64,000 nucleotides of DNA. It comes from CAYNKA01 sp964397655. GTDB lineage: Bacteria > Spirochaetota > Spirochaetia > DTKZ01. The stretch spans positions 310,001-374,000 of the forward strand of contig CAYNKA010000003.1 of NCBI GenBank assembly GCA_964397655.1, in the 5' to 3' direction. The notes below the pieces were generated by a model. The model did not search any database and had not been told where the DNA came from. It saw only the letters and a list, made by a program, of their open reading frames with translations. A program made the position numbers and the translations under genes. Below are positions 15,719 through 24,073 of this stretch, piece after piece. Each line of letters opens with the position of its first letter. Positions within the stretch are counted from its first letter, which is position 1.

Positions 15719-18700
15719 GTGTGGAATAAGAGGATCCCGATCGTCGTTCTCACGGCCCTGGCCGTCGCCGCGGCGCTTTCTGCCGGAGACGCGGAAGTCG
15801 TCGTACAGACCGGACACGCGGGACAGGTGAATTCCTTCGCCGTCAGCCCCGATTCGAGGCTCGTGGCGAGCGCCGGCAGCGACGGCACGATCGTCGTCTG
15901 GAGCGCGTCGACGGGAAGGCAACTCAGGACCTTGAAGGGCCATGCGTCGCAGGCGATGTCCGTGGCATGGGGCGGCGACGGGAGCCGCATCGCGAGCGGA
16001 GGCACCGACGGGACCGTCCGGGTATGGATCGCGGCGGACGGGCGCGAGGAGCGCCGTTTCCGAGTCTCCGCCCCCATCGTCGATTCCGTCGCGATGAGCC
16101 GGAACGGCGGCATCCTCGCGGCAGGCGGCAACGACGGAGCGATCCGGCTCTGGGACCTCGGCTCCGGAAGGGAACTCGGGACCCTCGCCGGCCACGCGGG
16201 CAACGTCGCGGCCCTCGCCTTCGATCCCACCGGCGCGTTCCTCGCGAGCGGGAGCTACGACCACGAGGTAAGGATCTGGGACGTCGGCACCGGCCGGACC
16301 CTCAGACTGCTCGAGGGGCATCCGGCCGCGGTGATGGGAACTGCGTGGAGCAGGGACGGCCGCTGGATCGCGAGTTCGGGCGGCGGGTACGCCGGGGCGG
16401 CGACGGTCATCGTATGGGACGCGGAAACCGGAAAGGCCCGTCACCGCTTCACCGTGAACGACGAGTGGGTTTCCTCGGTCGTGTTCGGTCCGGACGGAAG
16501 GTACCTCATAGGCGGCACGAACACGCGGGGAAGGGCCCTCCGGGTGTTCGATCTCGCGAAGGGAGCCGACGCAGGCACCCTCCGAACGAACACGGACGCG
16601 GTCTTCTGCGTGGGCTTCAGCCCAGACGCGAAGTTTTTCGCCTACGGAGGCGCCCGCGACGCCGTCACGATCGTGGATGCGAAGACCTGGAGGGAAATCC
16701 GGACGTTGGAAGGGCTCGTCCGCGGGACGAGTTCGACTGCGGTCGGCCCGAACGGGGACATCCTCGCGAGCGCGTCGGAAGACTCGATCCGGATCTGGGA
16801 TCTCCGCCGGGCGAAGGAGACGCGCAGGATAGCAGCGGGAAGCTACGTCGCCGCGGTCGCCTTCTCGCCCAGGGGCGATCTCCTGGCCGCGGCCTGCCGC
16901 GACGCGACCGTCGGCCTGTGGAACCTCGCGGACGGCAGGAAGGTCCGCACCTTCTCGGGCCACAGGGCCGCGGTTCGCTGCGTCGCCTTCGATCCTTCGG
17001 GATCCGTCCTCGCGAGCGGAAGCGACGACTCCACGGTCAGGCTCTGGAACGTCGCCTCGGGCGAACTCGTCCGTACGCTCGCGGGCCACGCCGATTTCGT
17101 CCATGCCGTCGCCTTCGGCCCCGACGGCAGCTTCCTCGCCTCGGGCAGCGGCGACACGACGATCAAGGTCTGGGACCCCGGGACGGGCGGAGAGCTCGGG
17201 ACCCTCGCCGGCCACGAGAACTGGGTGGAAGCCCTCGCCGCCGGGCCGGACGGCAGGTCCCTCGTCTCCGGGAGCGGCGACGAAACCGTGAAACTCTGGG
17301 ACGTGGAGAAGCGGATCGAGACGAGGACCTTCGCGGGGCACACGGACCGGATCGCCTCCGTAGCCCTGGCCGCGGACGGAAAATCCGCCCTTTCGGGGAG
17401 TGAAGACGGCAGGCTCATCGTCTGGGACCTCGCCTCGGGCAGGGAGACGCTCCGGATGGAAGGAGCGGCCGGGGGGATCGTTTCCGCCGCCTTCGAACCG
17501 GACGGAAGGGCCCTCGTTTCCGGGAACAAAGACGGTTCGGTGAAGATACGGAACCGGAAAACCGGCGCGGAGATCGCCTCGCTCATCGGCTTCAGGGACG
17601 GGGAATGGATCATCATCACCCCCAAAGGCTACTTCGAAGCATCCCCCGGGGGTGCGAAACACCTCAACGCGAGGATCGGCGACGAGGCCTACGCCATAGA
17701 CCAGTTCTACGCGAAATTCTACCGGCCAGAACTCGTCCGGGCCGCCCTCGCCGGGGGTGCCGTGCCGGAGGGCGAAACGCTCAAGACGGTTCTCGCCGAA
17801 CGGAGCGCTCCGGAGGTCGAGATCCTCTCGCCCCGGAACGGAGAAACGACCGAGGCTTCGAGCGCGGCCCTCGACCTCCGGATACGGGACACGGGCGGCG
17901 GCGTGGGCGACGTCCTCGTCTACCTGAACGGCTCCCAGGTGGCGAACGAGACTCGCGGCCTCTCGGTCCGGCCCGAAAGGCCCGACCCCGTGAGGCTGAG
18001 GACCCTGACGCTGCCCCTCGTCGCGGGCGAGAACTCGATCAAGGTCGTGGTCCTGAACCGGGACGGCTCCATGGAGTCGAACCCGGCAGTCGTCGTCGTG
18101 ACGTCGAAGGCCGTGCTCTCGAAGCCGAACCTCTACGCGCTCGCCGTCGGCATCGACACCTACAGGAACGAGTCCATTTCGCTCGCCTACGCGGTCAGGG
18201 ACGCCGAGGCCTTCGCCGAGGCCCTGAAGTACAGCTCGGCGCCTCTCTTCGAGCGGATAGAGGTCGAAGTTCTCACCACGCCGGAGAAGACCACGAAAGA
18301 GGCCGTGGTCAAGGCCCTCGAGAGGATGAAGGCGAAGGTGAAACCGAACGACTTCTTCGTCTTCTACGACGCCTCCCACGGAATCGTGGAAGAGGAGGGG
18401 GACTCGCAGTATTTCCTGCTCACGAGCAACGTCCTTCTCCTGTCCTCGAGACGCATAGCGGCCGACGCGCTGAGCCAGAAGGAACTCGCGAGCCTCCTGG
18501 GAGGCATCCCCGCCGAGAAGAAGCTCGTCGTCCTCGACACCTGCAACGCGGGGAAAGGCGGAAAGGAGATCGCTGCGGCTCTCATGAAGACTCGCGGCCT
18601 CACCGAGGCGACGGCGATCAAGCTGCTCAAGCGGGCCATCGGCTCTGCCGTCTTCGCCGCCTCGTCGGACACCCAGCAGGCGCTGGAAGGCTACAAGGGG

Positions 18701-18898
18701 CACGGCCTCTTCACCTACGTCCTCATCGAGGGGCTCAGGGGCAAGGCCGACACGAGGAACGACGGCTTCATCACCGTACTCGGCCTCGCCGAATACGCGG
18801 AGGAGGAGGTCGTCCGCCTCTCCGAGGAAGTGTTCAAGCGCCAGCAGACTCCCACCATCCAGACGAGCGCGAACTTCCCCATAGGCAAGGTGCGGTGA
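15719..18898 (+). CDS. Exported WD40-repeat protein with C-terminal caspase domain
   Basis: 1059 residues, GTG start. A signal peptide (1-22) is followed by about thirteen WD40 repeats (30-610) with repeated GHxxxV and LxSGSxDxTVKLWD patterns, enough for two propellers. Next come a linker, an Ig-like part (about 690-800) and a caspase-fold C14 domain (802-1059). Catalytic residues are His887 (in ASHG rather than SGHG) and Cys942 (in LDTCNAG), both present, so protease activity is possible. WD40 domains bind proteins and may control the protease. A signal peptide on such a protein points to the periplasm or surface. It is coupled to the preceding secreted protein gene. Confidence 0.88.
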   Translation: MWNKRIPIVVLTALAVAAALSAGDAEVVVQTGHAGQVNSFAVSPDSRLVASAGSDGTIVVWSASTGRQLRTLKGHASQAMSVAWGGDGSRIASGGTDGTVRVWIAADGREERRFRVSAPIVDSVAMSRNGGILAAGGNDGAIRLWDLGSGRELGTLAGHAGNVAALAFDPTGAFLASGSYDHEVRIWDVGTGRTLRLLEGHPAAVMGTAWSRDGRWIASSGGGYAGAATVIVWDAETGKARHRFTVNDEWVSSVVFGPDGRYLIGGTNTRGRALRVFDLAKGADAGTLRTNTDAVFCVGFSPDAKFFAYGGARDAVTIVDAKTWREIRTLEGLVRGTSSTAVGPNGDILASASEDSIRIWDLRRAKETRRIAAGSYVAAVAFSPRGDLLAAACRDATVGLWNLADGRKVRTFSGHRAAVRCVAFDPSGSVLASGSDDSTVRLWNVASGELVRTLAGHADFVHAVAFGPDGSFLASGSGDTTIKVWDPGTGGELGTLAGHENWVEALAAGPDGRSLVSGSGDETVKLWDVEKRIETRTFAGHTDRIASVALAADGKSALSGSEDGRLIVWDLASGRETLRMEGAAGGIVSAAFEPDGRALVSGNKDGSVKIRNRKTGAEIASLIGFRDGEWIIITPKGYFEASPGGAKHLNARIGDEAYAIDQFYAKFYRPELVRAALAGGAVPEGETLKTVLAERSAPEVEILSPRNGETTEASSAALDLRIRDTGGGVGDVLVYLNGSQVANETRGLSVRPERPDPVRLRTLTLPLVAGENSIKVVVLNRDGSMESNPAVVVVTSKAVLSKPNLYALAVGIDTYRNESISLAYAVRDAEAFAEALKYSSAPLFERIEVEVLTTPEKTTKEAVVKALERMKAKVKPNDFFVFYDASHGIVEEEGDSQYFLLTSNVLLLSSRRIAADALSQKELASLLGGIPAEKKLVVLDTCNAGKGGKEIAAALMKTRGLTEATAIKLLKRAIGSAVFAASSDTQQALEGYKGHGLFTYVLIEGLRGKADTRNDGFITVLGLAEYAEEEVVRLSEEVFKRQQTPTIQTSANFPIGKVR

Positions 18899-18925
18899 GG
18901 GCCTCCGCGGAAACCGGAAAGAATT

Positions 18926-20098
18926 TCAGGAGCTGAATTTCCCCTCGGGCGGTCTGTCCCGCTTTCCGCGCTCGAAGGAGATCGATTTCGTCGGGCAGAC
19001 TCCTATACAGGTCCCGCACGCGAAGCAGTCCGGGATCGTCCGGTCCCTCCGGAGGATCGCCCCCATGACCGAAGAGGGGCAGGCCTTCTCGCAGCTTCCG
19101 CAGGCCGTGCACGAGGAATAATCGACCTTTATTTTCCAGATGCTCGCCTTCTCCGCCAGCCATCCGGCGAGGCCGAAGGGGCAGAAGAAATGGCACCAGG
19201 GCCGGTATACGAAGAGGGATGCCGCGAGAAGGACCGCGAGCGCCGCGATTCCGGAGACGAGCAACTTCGCCGGGTTGAAGATCTTGAAGGGGTCGATCGG
19301 CTCCACGATGTCCGCGGACCACAGGAACGCGACCACAACGATCGCGACGAGAAAAACGATCCGGACGGTGTTCGATACGGCGAACGGCGCCTTGATCTGC
19401 GGCAGCAGGCCCTTGGTGTCCTCCCTGTTCCTGCCGAGCCGGAACAGCAGGTCCTGCAGGGTGCCGAACTGGCAGCCCCAGGAGCAGAGGAACTTGTTGA
19501 GGACGATCGTACCGCCGACGAGCATGACGAGGAAGGCGACGAGTCGGGGCGGGAACACGGCTCCGCTTCGCGCGAAGAGGACGATCGCGTCCTTCACCGT
19601 GCCCATGGGACTCGGGTCCGAGCCGAGGACTACGCCGAAGACGAAGACGCCGGCGCCGAGAAGGCCGAGACGGAGCTTCGGGCCTATCCTTCCCGCCCGG
19701 AGGAGACGGAAAACGACGAAGAGAAAGACCGCCCAGCCGGCGAATTTTGCCGCGATCTTCTTCCAGTTCTTCGACTCCTCTTCGCGCTCGAGGGCCGAAG
19801 CCTTCTTCGCCCCGTCCGCGATCTCGGCCGTCGACAGGCCGGTCTCCGAAAGCCGCTTCCGGAGATCGTCCTTCGACGCCGGTTTGAACATCTTTTGGAC
19901 GGTTTCCTTCGAGAGCGAGTTGGCGGCGGCGAATTCCTCGATAGTCATGTCCCCCCGGACCGTGATCTCGGACGGGACCGGAGCGGTCTCCGGCTTGCCT
20001 CCCCAGAGACTCATGGAAAGATGGGACAGGGCTGCCGCCACCGCGACCGCGGCGAGCGAGACGACGAATACGCCGAGAATCGACTTTTTGTTTCTCAC
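18926..20098 (-). CDS. NapH/NosR-like membrane 4Fe-4S ferredoxin protein
   Basis: 390 residues from GTG 20098 with GGAGGTGA. One N-terminal anchor (8-28), a soluble stretch with helix-rich segments (EEFAAANSLSKETVQ), then about five membrane helices. Between helices are CSWGCQFG and CHFFCPFG, the cysteine pairs typical of NapH/NosR-type proteins, and near the C terminus two clusters for 4Fe-4S centres, CTACGSCEKACP and CFACGTCIGVCP. Proteins of this class pass electrons across or along the membrane to periplasmic reductases. No partner reductase lies nearby. Its 3' end converges with the WD40-caspase gene 27 bases away. Confidence 0.85.
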   Translation of the reverse strand: MRNKKSILGVFVVSLAAVAVAAALSHLSMSLWGGKPETAPVPSEITVRGDMTIEEFAAANSLSKETVQKMFKPASKDDLRKRLSETGLSTAEIADGAKKASALEREEESKNWKKIAAKFAGWAVFLFVVFRLLRAGRIGPKLRLGLLGAGVFVFGVVLGSDPSPMGTVKDAIVLFARSGAVFPPRLVAFLVMLVGGTIVLNKFLCSWGCQFGTLQDLLFRLGRNREDTKGLLPQIKAPFAVSNTVRIVFLVAIVVVAFLWSADIVEPIDPFKIFNPAKLLVSGIAALAVLLAASLFVYRPWCHFFCPFGLAGWLAEKASIWKIKVDYSSCTACGSCEKACPSSVMGAILRRDRTIPDCFACGTCIGVCPTKSISFERGKRDRPPEGKFSS

Positions 20099-20116
20099 GG
20101 ATCACCTCCGGAATAT

Positions 20117-20145
20117 ACTATAAGCGCAGCACGCTCCCGGCGCAA
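20117..20145 (-). promoter_or_regulatory. Promoter of the NapH-like gene
   Basis: Minus-strand TTGCGC (20145-20140), a 17-base spacer and TATAGT (20122-20117); start near 20110, only about 12 bases before the GTG start and carrying the full GGAGGTGA. Confidence 0.65.
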
Positions 20146-20153
20146 GGAACGAC

Positions 20154-20181
20154 AAAAAAGCGGTCCCTCGGAGGTACCGCT
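20154..20181 (-). terminator. Rho-independent terminator after the aldo/keto reductase
   Basis: On the minus strand AGCGGT..CCTC pairs with GAGG..ACCGCT and is followed by six T residues, 55 bases past the reductase stop codon. Confidence 0.8.
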
Positions 20182-20236
20182 CGATACTGCGACGCGCCCG
20201 CCTTTAATCTCGGAAAGCGCCGGGTTCGTTATTCGT

Positions 20237-21223
20237 TCAAGATATGGCTTCCACGTCGGCCCGCATCTTCGCGATGTCCGCGGCCTCCAGGGTGACGCTG
20301 CCGCCTCCGACGTTCTCCTCGATCTGCGGAATCTTCCGGGCTCCGCAGAGCACGTTCACGTTGCTTCCCGTGCCCTGGGCAGCGGTCCAGGCGATGACGA
20401 GATGGGTCATCGTACAGGAGTATTTTCTGCAGAGCGGTGCCCATTTCTCGGAAAGCTCGACGACCTTCACCAGGTTGTCCTTCTCGAACCACTTGATCTT
20501 ACTCTTGGCGAGACCCATGTTGACCGGAGTCCCGGGCTTGTACTTTCCGGTGAGGATCCCCCGTTCGAGCGGGGAATAGGCCTGGAAGGAAACGCCGTTC
20601 CGCGCGCAGAGGTCGAAGAATTTCTTCTCCGCCCCCCGGTCGAGCATGCTGTACTTCTCCTGGATGATGTCGAGCTGGCCGTACTTCGCGTATTCCTTGA
20701 ACTGCTCCTCGTTGAGGTTCGAGGCGCCGATCGCCCGGATCTTACCCTGCTTCTTGAGATCCATGAGAAAGCCCATCGTGTCCGCGATCGGACAGGGGAA
20801 TTCCGGAAGCGCCTGCCAGTGAACGATGTAGATGTCGATGTAGTCGGTCCTGAGCCGCTTCAGGCTGATCTCGAGCTCTTCCTTGAGCCGCTCGGGCCGG
20901 GAATTGCGGACGATCCTGACCCCGTCACGTTCCATGAGCAGGGCGCCTTCCTTGATGTCCCAGCGAATCCCGCATTTCGTGGAAAGAACGTACTTGTCGC
21001 GGCGGCCTTCGAGCGCCCTGCCCACGACCTCCTCGCCGTGGCCGAGGCCGTAGGCCGGAGCCGTGTCTACCAGGGTGATGCCGAGTTCCCTCGCCTTGTG
21101 GATGGTCCGGATCGACTCCGCGTCGTCGCTCGGCCCCCAGTTGCTGTCGCCGCCGATGGCCCATGCGCCGAGGCCCACGACCGACGCATCGATGCCTGAC
21201 CTGCCTATCTTCATCTGCTTCAT
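20237..21223 (-). CDS. Aldo/keto reductase
   Basis: 328 residues, the usual length of an AKR (beta/alpha)8 barrel. The catalytic tetrad is visible: Asp53 (LVDTAPAYG), Tyr58, Lys83 (STKCG) and His135 (IVHW). The NADPH-binding end is represented by SPLERGILTGKY and the region around VLCGARKIPQIEENV. It should reduce a sugar-derived or other carbonyl with NADPH. It lies downstream of the TRAP/aldolase operon but has its own promoter overlapped by a GntR-type palindrome, so it may belong to the same catabolic pathway. Terminators flank it on both sides. Confidence 0.9.
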   Translation of the reverse strand: MKQMKIGRSGIDASVVGLGAWAIGGDSNWGPSDDAESIRTIHKARELGITLVDTAPAYGLGHGEEVVGRALEGRRDKYVLSTKCGIRWDIKEGALLMERDGVRIVRNSRPERLKEELEISLKRLRTDYIDIYIVHWQALPEFPCPIADTMGFLMDLKKQGKIRAIGASNLNEEQFKEYAKYGQLDIIQEKYSMLDRGAEKKFFDLCARNGVSFQAYSPLERGILTGKYKPGTPVNMGLAKSKIKWFEKDNLVKVVELSEKWAPLCRKYSCTMTHLVIAWTAAQGTGSNVNVLCGARKIPQIEENVGGGSVTLEAADIAKMRADVEAIS

Positions 21224-21309
21224 ATCGGACTCCTTTCAGGTTTTTCGTTTCACGCACGGACCAGGAAGGCTCGGCCACGGACGGCCGATTTCCCGGTCAC
21301 TGCCCGATG

Positions 21310-21338
21310 ATCATACCAATTACCGAGTTGTATGACAA
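21310..21338 (-). promoter_or_regulatory. Promoter of the aldo/keto reductase
   Basis: Minus-strand TTGTCA (21338-21333), a 17-base spacer and TATGAT (21315-21310); start near 21303, leader about 80 bases. Confidence 0.65.
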
Positions 21339-21339
21339 C
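21327..21339. promoter_or_regulatory. GntR/FadR-type palindrome over the reductase -35 box
   Basis: GTTGT-ATG-ACAAC, 5-base arms with a 3-base centre. It has the TGT-N3-ACA layout of FadR-subfamily operators and covers the -35 box of the reductase promoter, a position expected for repression by the GntR regulator at 25158-25895. Confidence 0.45.
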
Positions 21340-21375
21340 CCGTCGACATCTCCCACGTGCCCATGAGATGAAGCG

Positions 21376-21401
21376 AAAAAAACGGCCCCGATTTCGGGGC
21401 C
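21376..21401 (-). terminator. Rho-independent terminator of the TRAP-aldolase operon
   Basis: On the minus strand GGCCCCGA pairs with TCGGGGCC (2-4 base loop) and seven T residues follow; it begins 24 bases after the aldolase stop. Confidence 0.85.
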
Positions 21402-21424
21402 CGTGCGCGAGGGAAGGGTTCGTA

Positions 21425-22198
21425 TCAGCCGCCCCGAATGAAACCCAAGACTCTCTTCGCTCCCATCGCCATGAAGCTGATGTCGTCGCCGCAGGAGATG
21501 AAATCGACGCCCTTGCCGAGCCACATTTTGAGGTACTCCTCGTCGCCCGGGCCGACCGAGACTCCGCAGGGCTTCCCCGCGGCCTTGCTGCGGGCGATCG
21601 CCCGGTCGCACAGGGCGAGGACCTCGGGATGGGAGGTCTCGCCTATCCGGCCGATCGAGGCGGAAAGGTCGTTAGGGCCTAGGATGAGGGCGTCGAGCCC
21701 ATCCACCGACAGAATGCCGTCGATGTTCCTGACGGCGGCCTCGTGCTCGATCTGGACGATCCGGAGGAAGGAGGAATCCGCACCGGCGAGATAATCCTCC
21801 GCAGGGATCGTTCCGTAACGATTGGCCCGTCTCGGACCGAAGCCCCGGACTCCCTTCGGGGGATAACGGCAGGCTGCGACGGCCCGTTCCGCTTCCTCCT
21901 TTGTACACACCATGGGGACGATGATGCCGTCGGGTCCCATTTCGAGGACCGGCTTGATGATCGTCGCGTCGTTCCATACTACCCTGACGATCGCGGCCGC
22001 CCCGCCGGAGTTCGCCGCGACTATGTGGGCGAGGACCTTCTCCTTGTCGAAGGGGCCGTGCTCCGCGTCTATCCATACGAAGTCGTAGCCGAAAAAAGCC
22101 ATGGCCTCGGAAATGGAGGGATCCGTGAGGAAAACGTGCCCTCCGACCGCGAGTTCGCCGCTCTTGAATTTCGCCAAAAGGCCTCGAACCTTATCCAT
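21425..22198 (-). CDS. HpcH/HpaI-family class II aldolase
   Basis: 257 residues, normal length for the family. Conserved pieces: FVWIDAEHGPFD with the catalytic His, VRVVWNDATIIKPVLEMG (the Arg-containing loop), IIVPMV followed by a Glu-rich helix, GPRRANRYG, and the metal ligands Glu (QIEHEAAVRNID) and Asp (LILGPNDLSASIG). These enzymes cleave 2-keto-3-deoxy acids into pyruvate and an aldehyde with a divalent metal. Substrate may be a 2-keto-3-deoxy sugar acid. It is the last gene of the gntR-TRAP operon, which suggests that the imported acid feeds this aldolase. Confidence 0.9.
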   Translation of the reverse strand: MDKVRGLLAKFKSGELAVGGHVFLTDPSISEAMAFFGYDFVWIDAEHGPFDKEKVLAHIVAANSGGAAAIVRVVWNDATIIKPVLEMGPDGIIVPMVCTKEEAERAVAACRYPPKGVRGFGPRRANRYGTIPAEDYLAGADSSFLRIVQIEHEAAVRNIDGILSVDGLDALILGPNDLSASIGRIGETSHPEVLALCDRAIARSKAAGKPCGVSVGPGDEEYLKMWLGKGVDFISCGDDISFMAMGAKRVLGFIRGG

Positions 22199-22213
22199 GT
22201 CGTCGTGCGCTCC

Positions 22214-23503
22214 TTACATCAGCCCGAAGTGCTTCGGAAGGAAAAGAACCGTATCCGGTACGTAGGTGATGACGAACAAGACGACGATCATCGCGACGAT
22301 GGGCCACAGGATTTCCCTCATGATGGCCTTGAGCGGAGTGCCCGAGATCGCCGCGGTTATGAACAGCAGCATGCCGAACGGCGGCGTGGAGAGCCCCACC
22401 ATCATATTGAAGGTCACGACGAGGCCGAAGTGGATCAGGTCGACTCCGAGCGAGGTCGCCACGGGAAGAAGGATGGGGACGAATATCAGCTGAATCGTCG
22501 ACGTGTCGATGAACATGCCGAGAACGAGAATGACGATGTTCACCAGGAACAGGAAGAAGTTCGGGTCGTGAGAAATGCCGAGGATCCAATTGCCGAGCTG
22601 GGCCGCGATCTGCTCACGAGCGACGATGTAGGAGATGATGGAGGCGGCGCCGATCATGATGCTGGTGGCCCCGATGTCCTTGACGGAATCCGCGAGGACC
22701 TGGAAGAACTGCTTGGGGCCGAAGGCCCTGTAGGCGAAGACGGAGATGAGGATGGCGTACATGCCTGCGACTGCACCCGCCTCGGTCGGCGTCATGACTC
22801 CCGAATAGATACCCGCCAAGAGAAGGACCGGAGTGAGGAGCGCGGGCACGGCCTGAAGGGTGAAGGTGATGAACGCCCGGACTCCGATCCTTTCGCCGCG
22901 CGGGTAATTTCGTTTCTTCGAAATGATCGCGATGTAGATCATGAGCGCGATCGCGAGGAGGATCGCGGGGATCATCCCGCCGAGGAAAAGGGCGCCCACC
23001 GAGGTCCCCGAGAGCATGGCGTAGATGACGAGCGGTATGCTCGGGGGAAAAATGGGACCGATGGTCGCCGAGGCGGCGGTGATGGAACAGGAAAACGGTG
23101 AATCGAAACCGGCCTCGTTCATGGCGGCTATCTCGATCTTTCCCAGCCCCGCGGCGTCCGCGATCGCCGATCCCGTCATGCCGGCGAAGATGAGCGAGCC
23201 CAGCACGTTCACGTGACCCAAGGCACCGCGAAGGCCTCCGCACAGCCCATTGGCGAACTTGAAGATCATGTCGGTCACCTTGCCGGAGTTCATGACGTTG
23301 GCGGTGAAGATGAACAAGGGAACCGCGATGATGACGTAGTTGGTATAGTAGGTATTGACGACCTGGTTGATCACCAGTCCGAGGTCCCCTCCTTTTATGA
23401 GGAAGTACGCCGTGGCGGAGGAGATCATTCCGAGGGCGATGGGCATCCTCAGGAAAAAAATGAGGACGAAAATGATCAAGGAGACCGTTAACGCGATACT
23501 CAT
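22214..23503 (-). CDS. dctM: TRAP transporter large permease, DctM type
   Basis: 429 residues with about twelve hydrophobic segments, the usual DctM size. Typical family blocks include GSAIADAAGLGKIEI near 110 and the C-terminal FNMMVGLSTPPFGMLL. It forms the sodium-driven transport channel with the small DctQ subunit and takes substrate from the periplasmic DctP protein. Its start overlaps the dctQ stop by 4 bases. Confidence 0.93.
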   Translation of the reverse strand: MSIALTVSLIIFVLIFFLRMPIALGMISSATAYFLIKGGDLGLVINQVVNTYYTNYVIIAVPLFIFTANVMNSGKVTDMIFKFANGLCGGLRGALGHVNVLGSLIFAGMTGSAIADAAGLGKIEIAAMNEAGFDSPFSCSITAASATIGPIFPPSIPLVIYAMLSGTSVGALFLGGMIPAILLAIALMIYIAIISKKRNYPRGERIGVRAFITFTLQAVPALLTPVLLLAGIYSGVMTPTEAGAVAGMYAILISVFAYRAFGPKQFFQVLADSVKDIGATSIMIGAASIISYIVAREQIAAQLGNWILGISHDPNFFLFLVNIVILVLGMFIDTSTIQLIFVPILLPVATSLGVDLIHFGLVVTFNMMVGLSTPPFGMLLFITAAISGTPLKAIMREILWPIVAMIVVLFVITYVPDTVLFLPKHFGLM

Positions 23504-24018
23504 TTGAACACCTCGGCATTCTTGTGATCGGCGCTGTCGCTGATTTTCTTCATCACCACCTTCACGTCTTCGACGATTTCCGGAACGGTGTATCCGATGA
23601 TAGAACAGACGAAGTAGACGAAAGGCATGAAAATGTAGGTATAGGAAATGCGGACCGTTCCCGTCATCTGGAAATGCAGGAACAGGGAATATTTATAGGA
23701 AGGCACGATGAGGGCGAGAAAGGTGACGACGATGATGAGATTGCCCAATACCCGGCTCATCGCCGCCCGACGAGGTTTGAGCTTGTCGTACACCAGGGTG
23801 AACTTGACGTGTGACGTCCTCCTCATCGTGTAGCTTGCCCCGAACATGACGAGCCACACGAAGGATACGACGATGATTTCCTGGGTCCAGGTCAGCGGGT
23901 GTTTCACCACATAGCGGAAAAAAACCTGAAGAATGAAGGTGACGAACATGATGACGAAGGCAACGATCGGGATGTAAAGTTCGACTACGTTTCTGAGGAG
24001 ATACAGGGCTTTTTTCAT
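23500..24018 (-). CDS. dctQ: TRAP transporter small permease, DctQ type
   Basis: 172 residues with four membrane helices and the family features TWTQEIIVVSFVW near 45-57 and RRTSHVKFT near 66-74. It is the small membrane subunit that holds DctM. Shine-Dalgarno GAGAGGA precedes ATG 24018, and a strong hairpin separates it from dctP. Confidence 0.9.
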   Translation of the reverse strand: MKKALYLLRNVVELYIPIVAFVIMFVTFILQVFFRYVVKHPLTWTQEIIVVSFVWLVMFGASYTMRRTSHVKFTLVYDKLKPRRAAMSRVLGNLIIVVTFLALIVPSYKYSLFLHFQMTGTVRISYTYIFMPFVYFVCSIIGYTVPEIVEDVKVVMKKISDSADHKNAEVFK

Positions 24019-24035
24019 GCGAAGTCCTCTCTAGA

Positions 24036-24068
24036 AACGAGGGGCCGCCGGAGCGGCGTCCCCTCGTT
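24036..24068 (-). other. Strong hairpin between dctP and dctQ
   Basis: A 9-base-pair outer stem (AACGAGGGG with CCCCTCGTT), one mismatch, a 5-base-pair inner stem (CGCCG with CGGCG) and a 3-base loop. No long T run follows. Such elements typically protect the upstream binding-protein mRNA from 3' exonucleases or cause partial termination, so that DctP exceeds the permease. Confidence 0.6.
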
Positions 24069-24073
24069 CGCAA

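Noticed and set aside
15800..17600. Regular DNA repeats suggesting a repeat array
   Set aside because: They are the codon-level traces of WD40 repeats (GHxxxV .. WD), not spacers and direct repeats; no CRISPR array is present.
15659..18703. 1014-codon minus-strand frame antisense to the WD40-caspase
   Set aside because: A shadow of GC-rich codons: Arg/Asp/Val/Pro-rich with no fold, while the plus strand has clear WD40 and caspase motifs.
11888..18898. Integrated mobile element or prophage
   Set aside because: No integrase, transposase, phage structural gene, tRNA or flanking direct repeat was recognised around the accessory genes.
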